From: Goniomonas avonlea
Taxonomy: Eukaryota; Cryptophyceae; Goniomonadida; Goniomonadaceae
Length of the DNA: 10,825 bases
Direction of reading: 5' to 3'
Assembly: GCA_003573635.1 (NCBI GenBank)
Contig: QUTJ01031313.1
Coordinates: 1-10,825, forward strand
The notes under the pieces were generated by a model. That model saw only the letters and a program-made list of their open reading frames with translations, was not told the origin of the DNA and did not search any database. The position numbers and the translations under genes were made by a program. Below are positions 7,435 through 10,825 of this stretch, piece after piece. The stretch's first letter is position 1; every line of letters begins with the position of its first letter.

Positions 7435-8472
7435 TCATTGTGTACTCCGAGTCTGCCTCGTGGGTGCTTGTGTTTTCCCACGCACATTCGAAAAGTAGGC
7501 GGAGTACTTGATTCCGAAGTCACGGATGAGCATCAGCAGATCGTCCTCGTGTGGGACGTCGGGTGGATCGAGAAACATGTGCAGCCGCACGTTTCGGCTT
7601 GTGTAGCTTGCGCCCGCATGTGGCGTGTGCTGTGCGTACAGCAGTACGTAGCCGAGCGGGATGTGTACTTGGACCGGCTGTATCGGTACTGTCGGTGCCG
7701 GTCCCGGTGTCCCGTGCAGCACGGGTAACACATGGAGATGTCCTGTGGGCCACAGTTTCAGCGAGCATCCGTCTCTCTGCAGCGGAACCACCACTGCCGA
7801 GGGCACAGGGCCCGTGCTGTTGTCGACATAGCGCCTGTATTTATCTCCCATGTCGAACGAGTCGACGTGTCCATCCTGTTCTTTCTGGCACGGCTCCGTC
7901 ACCAGGACGCTTGGGGTACGTTCGATGTACCCAGGGAGGAACGGGGATAGGTACCGTACCACCGTGGACTTCACGTCCCGAACTCCAGGCAACCTATCCA
8001 GGGACAACGTGTACTTCCGGTGCCTGTCAGCCCCATTGTGCTGGATGTGGCCTGCCCTTGTCTTGAACGTGCCAGTCAAAAACTGTTTGTTTTCGAGGAT
8101 GCGACGTCGCCAGAGGCGCAAACTTTTGGAGGTGGCCGGGCGGGAGGTATTGGGAACTTTCAACAAGGTATAACCCGTTTCCATCAGCTCCTGTTGCGCC
8201 CTGCGCACCTGGTCTTGCGTCGCCAGTTGCCATCGCCCCGACCTCGCAATGGCACTGATGTGCATCTGCAGCTTTGGGTCACGCAGAGTATTAAAGTGCC
8301 TCTGTGGTGAACTTGTTACCTGTCTGGTTGACCTTGCGCGCGTCCCGTTTGGCTTCGCCGTTCCCATAGTTTCTGTGAAAACGCGTCCTAGTTGTCGGTC
8401 GGCGCTGCTGCCATGAATCAAGTGGAGACAGTTGCTAACTGGTAACCTAGACTTTTGTGTTCGATTGTACAT
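7435..8472 (-). CDS. 2-oxoglutarate/Fe(II)-dependent dioxygenase
   Basis: This single-exon protein of 345 residues (ATG 8472; alternative ATG 8367, residue 36) should oxidise its substrate using 2-oxoglutarate and O2 on a ferrous centre. The double-stranded beta-helix signature is present. The HxD iron ligands are in DGHVDSFD (His202, Asp204; codons 7869-7867 and 7863-7861). GYVLLYAQHTPHAGASY supplies the distal His285 (7620-7618), and Arg296 in NVRLHMFLD (7587-7585) is placed to bind 2-oxoglutarate. The layout is closest to phytanoyl-CoA-hydroxylase-like or prolyl-hydroxylase-like proteins. I see no feature that proves a TET/JBP nucleic-acid hydroxylase. The first 150 residues are very basic (Arg/Lys-rich), which would suit binding nucleic acid. 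It is convergent with the 6422-7357 gene, 77 bp apart. The substrate is unknown; location beside a 5-hmdU-type gene makes thymine in DNA one candidate. Confidence 0.72.
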   Translation of the reverse strand: MYNRTQKSRLPVSNCLHLIHGSSADRQLGRVFTETMGTAKPNGTRARSTRQVTSSPQRHFNTLRDPKLQMHISAIARSGRWQLATQDQVRRAQQELMETGYTLLKVPNTSRPATSKSLRLWRRRILENKQFLTGTFKTRAGHIQHNGADRHRKYTLSLDRLPGVRDVKSTVVRYLSPFLPGYIERTPSVLVTEPCQKEQDGHVDSFDMGDKYRRYVDNSTGPVPSAVVVPLQRDGCSLKLWPTGHLHVLPVLHGTPGPAPTVPIQPVQVHIPLGYVLLYAQHTPHAGASYTSRNVRLHMFLDPPDVPHEDDLLMLIRDFGIKYSAYFSNVRGKTQAPTRQTRSTQ

Positions 8473-8930
8473 TAGATATTCGAGTCTACTGTCTTTTATA
8501 TTCGATTATTTCCTCAACCTTGGTGGCACTTGGAGCGGATTCCAACTTCGGCTGCGCGGGAGCTATGGTGTCTTCAATCTCGTCTCCCATGAAGGAGCAA
8601 ACCGGCACCCTCTGCCGGGTTGGTCGCGGTGTCAATGGGTGCCACAGTGGTTGCATCCGTAAAGGCCAAACGCAGCCACTAATCACCGAACGGTCGCAGG
8701 CAGCAGCCGCGACATCCACGCCCCTCGAGGATCTGCTTGAGTCAGTGGCGGCCTCGCCGAAGCTTGACTCCTACGCACTCACTGCTACAGAAAATAATGT
8801 CGCCCCTGAGCCGGGTCCGACCGAGGCACCGGGCCCGCAATCGAATCCGCAGGCAGCAGCGACGTCCACGCCCCTTGCGGATCTGCTTCAGTTGGCAGGC
8901 TCAGCAACCATGGCAGTGCAGTGCGAATGA
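8457..8930 (+). CDS. Ala/Pro-rich ORF with an internal repeat, unknown
   Basis: The frame runs 157 codons to TGA at 8928-8930 and starts 16 bases inside the 5' end of the divergent dioxygenase ORF. The first 30 residues are hydrophobic but not a clear signal peptide. The last 80 are low-complexity and contain two copies of a short unit, AATSTPLEDLLESVA and AATSTPLADLLQLAG, each with an LxDLL helix. Between them is a Pro/Glu-rich linker. The protein repeat is matched at the DNA level (8697 and 8850 onwards). The N-terminal part may be untranslated, with coding starting at a later Met or through splicing. It could also be a chance open frame; the conserved repeat is the best support for coding. 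Confidence 0.35.
   Translation: MFDCTLDIRVYCLLYSIISSTLVALGADSNFGCAGAMVSSISSPMKEQTGTLCRVGRGVNGCHSGCIRKGQTQPLITERSQAAAATSTPLEDLLESVAASPKLDSYALTATENNVAPEPGPTEAPGPQSNPQAAATSTPLADLLQLAGSATMAVQCE
8697..8895 (+). repeat. imperfect ~47-bp direct repeat, 153-bp offset
   Basis: The segments starting CAGGCAGCAG at 8697 and 8850 run parallel for about 47 bases through CCACGCCCCT and GGATCTGCTT. The left copy has three extra bases, which keeps the frame. They encode the two STPLxDLL units of the overlapping ORF. Confidence 0.7.
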
Positions 8931-9091
8931 AACAAAGGCACAGTGAAGGGAACACATTAAGTGTAAACAAAAAACAATAACAGAGAACAGTTTGCACAAG
9001 GGCTCGGAGCCGCATTCAAGCTGCGATGCAATTTAGCAAGACAAGTGCAGTTGCGCGAAACGAAACGAAACGAAACAGAAACAAAGGCACA
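8929..9091. repeat. 14-bp direct repeat and CGAAA pentamer run
   Basis: GAAACAAAGGCACA occurs at 8929-8942 and again at 9078-9091. Four CGAAA units lie in tandem at 9056-9075, just before the second copy. The stretch between is A-rich on the plus strand and shows no gene. Confidence 0.8.
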
Positions 9092-9331
9092 ATCAATCAA
9101 GTGCTGTCGCATCGAATGCCGCGTCTAGACTCGGAAAGTCCAAGTCTCGGTCGCCTAGGGTTGTCTGGTACACAACGGACTCTTTCTTTCTCCTGTGGTT
9201 CGCTAGCATCGCAACGGTGCAGCGGTCACGCCGTCTGCCTGCATGCATGGCAGTGGCTGTCGGTCACAATAGCACGGTTGTGGCTGTCAGAGCCTGTGCA
9301 ACTGCTGTGTTCTGTCTGGGTACAAAGCTAG
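9092..9331. other. intergenic stretch, no convincing gene
   Basis: Short frames on both strands lack protein character. The DNA is moderately GC-rich, like the eukaryotic part of the window, and contains several short palindromes such as GCTAGCTAGC near 9330. Confidence 0.35.
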
Positions 9332-9540
9332 CTAGCACACATGCGCTGGAACTCCGCCGTCGTCGTTTTCCCACCAGGCATCTAAAAAAACACGGGTTCC
9401 TACTGTGCGCAGCCCTCTTGCGTCTCCTGGGCCTTCTGGCTGTGCACGGCCCGTTCCACCTACCTTCAAATTTGTGTGACATCTGCCCGGGTACTGCGAC
9501 GCACACTGCTCTTCAAACTTTTCTCCGAATCCGCACATGC
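9332..9540 (-). CDS. short minus-strand ORF at the composition boundary, unknown
   Basis: ATG 9540 to TAG 9332 gives 68 residues. The beginning, CGFGEKFEEQCASQYPGRC, has three cysteines spaced like a small metal-binding or disulphide motif. The end, RVFLDAWWENDDGGVPAHVC, is also protein-like. The middle is Gly/Pro-rich, and a GTAGGT donor-like site near 9470 suggests it may be spliced. The ATG lies inside a palindrome, exactly where the GC-rich DNA gives way to AT-rich DNA, so the true upstream part of this gene may have been cut off. No family is recognised. Confidence 0.25.
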
Positions 9541-9543
9541 GGA
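9530..9543. other. palindrome at the GC-rich/AT-rich boundary
   Basis: TCCGCACATGCGGA has perfect 6-bp arms around CA. It supplies an ATG to both strands and lies next to the change in base composition, so it could mark a junction of the foreign block. No target-site duplication was found by eye. Confidence 0.3.
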
Positions 9544-9814
9544 AAAACCGACATATCACAGCTACCACGTCTTGGTTGTTGGAGGATAATGGAGCTGGTT
9601 GGGTTTCTCTAGCTGATTTTATTGAAGAGCCTGTGTTGTCTTACTCCGTAATTAGGCCTATTGATGACCGATCAACCGCCTTGGAGTATACTATGAATTT
9701 CTCTGCAACACCAACTACATGACTGCTATCGTTTTTGGTGAGAGTCTCGCTACTCTGCAGTTGACATATAACTCTGGTGGTGATGTCCAGTCTGTTATCA
9801 AGATGGATCGCTAG
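9537..9814 (+). pseudogene. broken AT-rich gene, possibly viral structural protein
   Basis: One frame reads from 9537 through WLLEDNGAGWVSLADF and RPIDDRSTALEYTMNF to a stop at 9720-9722. A second frame then continues with protein-like sequence (NYMTAIVFGESLATLQ, then GGDVQSVIKMDR) to TAG at 9812-9814. The change of frame near 9700 fits the loss of a single base. Composition and codon use are AT-rich and unlike the GC-rich genes to the left. The product looks like the C-terminal end of a beta-rich virion or phage structural protein. It precedes a tail-fibre-like gene in the same direction, which suggests a structural-gene cluster. The 5' part appears to be missing at the boundary near 9540. 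Confidence 0.4.
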
Positions 9815-9823
9815 ATCGTTAGA

Positions 9824-9868
9824 TTAATTTAATATCTTGTATTCTAATAAAAATATAAGATAATATCA
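9824..9868 (+). promoter_or_regulatory. AT-rich hairpin/intergenic element between the two AT-rich genes
   Basis: ATCTTGTATT and AATATAAGAT form near-perfect arms (one G:T-type mismatch) around an AT-only loop, followed by AATATCAGG. The words ATATCTTG and AATATCAGG recur together at about 10798-10824 after the next gene, so this is a repeated intergenic element of the foreign block. A terminator or late-promoter role is possible. Confidence 0.4.
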
Positions 9869-9912
9869 GGAACAATATCAAGATTCGGCTCTGTTGTACC
9901 CAAGGATCTTCA

Positions 9913-10797
9913 GTGCAACAGATCATTTATAATCTAGGAGGCGCTGACAAAGACGAAGTCGTACTCAGAGATGGGACTCAGAACCTTACAGGAAATCTTC
10001 AATGCAACGGGAAGAGACTTGTAAATATCGGAGCTCCGGTGTCATCCTCTGATGCTACTACTAAATCCGCTGTCGACGCTGTCCAAACTAGTGCAGATAA
10101 TGCTTTGACTCAGGCTAATCTTCGTGTGTTGAAAAGCGGAGACACAATCACAGGAAATTTAGATTTAACAGGTAACAAACTTACCTCTCTTGCTGCCGGT
10201 ACAAGCAACGGAGATTCAGTTAGATTTGAGGAACTACAAGCAGTTAGTACCATTGCAAGTAATTCTCAAACATCAGCAGATAATGCAAATACAAATGCTA
10301 ACACAAGAGTACCTAAATCCGGGGATACTATGACAGGTAACCTTGCTATGTTAGGTAACAAACTTACAGGTCTCTCAGCTGGTACTTCAAACGGAGATAG
10401 TGTTAGATTTGAGGAACTACAAGCAGTTAGTACCACCGCAGATAATGCACAAACATCAGCTAATAACGCTGACACAAATGCATGCTAACACAAGGGTGCC
10501 TAAAAGTGGTGATACTCTCACAGGAAATTTGGCTATGTCAGGTAATAAATCACAGGATTACCTCAAGCTACATCAAACGGTGAAGCTGTAGAGTTTTCTC
10601 AACTTCAGACAGCCGTGAATGATAAAGCCCCAACCACAGACGGCATAGGAGAAGCGTCCAAGAACCTCGTGTGTGATAGCAATACTAGTACAGAGATTTT
10701 CATAGTTTGGAAAGTGTCAGACCCAATTCCTGACACTTTTTGCCTTCCCTCCATTTTTCCCTTATTTACCCTAAGAATTATCTGCGACACTTTCTGA
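9913..10797 (+). pseudogene. tail-fibre-type repeat protein, disrupted
   Basis: The frame begins without ATG (GTG at 9913, open from 9858) and codes for repeats of the kind found in phage tail fibres and some large-virus fibre proteins. The unit is DTxTGNLxMxGNK, then a loop, SNGDSVRFEELQAV, then a Ser/Ala/Asn-rich helix ending in RVxKSG. The period is 61 residues (183 bp; compare 10219 and 10402). Four units are visible. A 4-bp ATGC duplication at 10478-10485 creates a TAA at 10486-10488. One A is missing from the run at 10547-10549, and beyond it the original frame resumes and stays open to TGA at 10795-10797. The last 40 residues, after 10680, no longer look like a fibre. Virion attachment is the family role. 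No N-terminal anchoring domain is visible. Confidence 0.6.
10711..10741 (+). terminator. hairpin followed by a T run
   Basis: AAAGTGTCAG (10711-10720) pairs with CTGACACTTT (10730-10739) across a 9-base loop and runs into five T (10737-10741), the shape of an intrinsic terminator or a viral 3'-end hairpin. It lies where the fibre-like sequence stops making sense, so the open frame beyond it is probably not translated. Confidence 0.5.
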
Positions 10798-10824
10798 ATA
10801 TCTTGACACTTATTAAATATCAGG
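10731..10824. repeat. iterated GACACTT word and repeated intergenic motif
   Basis: GACACTT occurs at 10732-10738, 10786-10792 and 10805-10811, and inverted (AAGTGTC) at 10713-10719. The last copy lies between ATATCTTG and AATATCAGG, the same two words found before the fibre gene near 9832 and 9863. This suggests a shared intergenic or promoter element for a following gene. Confidence 0.45.
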
Positions 10825-10825
10825 G

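Noticed and set aside
7551-8310. Plus-strand open frames opposite the dioxygenase
   Set aside because: They lie wholly over the conserved catalytic region of the minus-strand gene and have no protein character of their own.
1-10825. tRNA or rRNA genes
   Set aside because: No cloverleaf with A/B boxes or rRNA-like conserved block was found by eye on either strand.

Overview
The window reads as nuclear DNA of an unidentified single-celled eukaryote with a foreign AT-rich block at its right end. The eukaryotic reading rests on genes broken by short introns (about 40-290 nt). These have GTRNGT-like donors, CTAAC/CTGAC-like branch sites 8-14 nt before the acceptor, and CAG/AAG/TAG acceptors whose phases match across exons. 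Positions 1 to about 9530 are GC-rich. From about 9540 to the end the DNA is AT-rich, intron-free and phage- or large-virus-like. I cannot name the species.

Layout, left to right: a possible 3' end of a plus-strand gene (3-227); a minus-strand class I methyltransferase with an N6-adenine-type NPP motif (540-1167, 5' exon unresolved); a minus-strand gene that I resolve as twelve exons (4522 down to 1324, about 748 residues, function not recognised); a divergent promoter region with two inverted repeats (4635-4709); a plus-strand intact gene with the 5-hmdU DNA kinase helical / alpha-glutamyl-putrescinyl-thymine pyrophosphorylase-type domain (4589-5947); two 30-bp direct repeats (5967-6039); a weak minus-strand short gene (6179-6385); a plus-strand three-exon gene of unknown function (6422-7357); convergent with it, a minus-strand 2-oxoglutarate/Fe(II) dioxygenase (7435-8472); an alanine/proline-rich ORF with an internal repeat (8457-8930); a gene-poor stretch; then two broken AT-rich genes (9537-9814 and 9913-10797), the second made of phage tail-fibre-type 61-residue repeats.

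The striking point is that three enzymes of families used in DNA-base modification lie within 8 kb: a DNA methyltransferase-like protein, a hydroxymethyl-uracil-modification-type helical protein, and a 2OG/Fe(II) dioxygenase that could supply an oxidised base. Two spliced genes of unknown function lie among them. A eukaryotic thymine hypermodification locus is a reasonable hypothesis, but it is inferred from families and proximity only. The right end looks like a decaying viral or phage-derived insertion: its two genes carry indels, while the large single-exon ORFs in the GC-rich part are intact.
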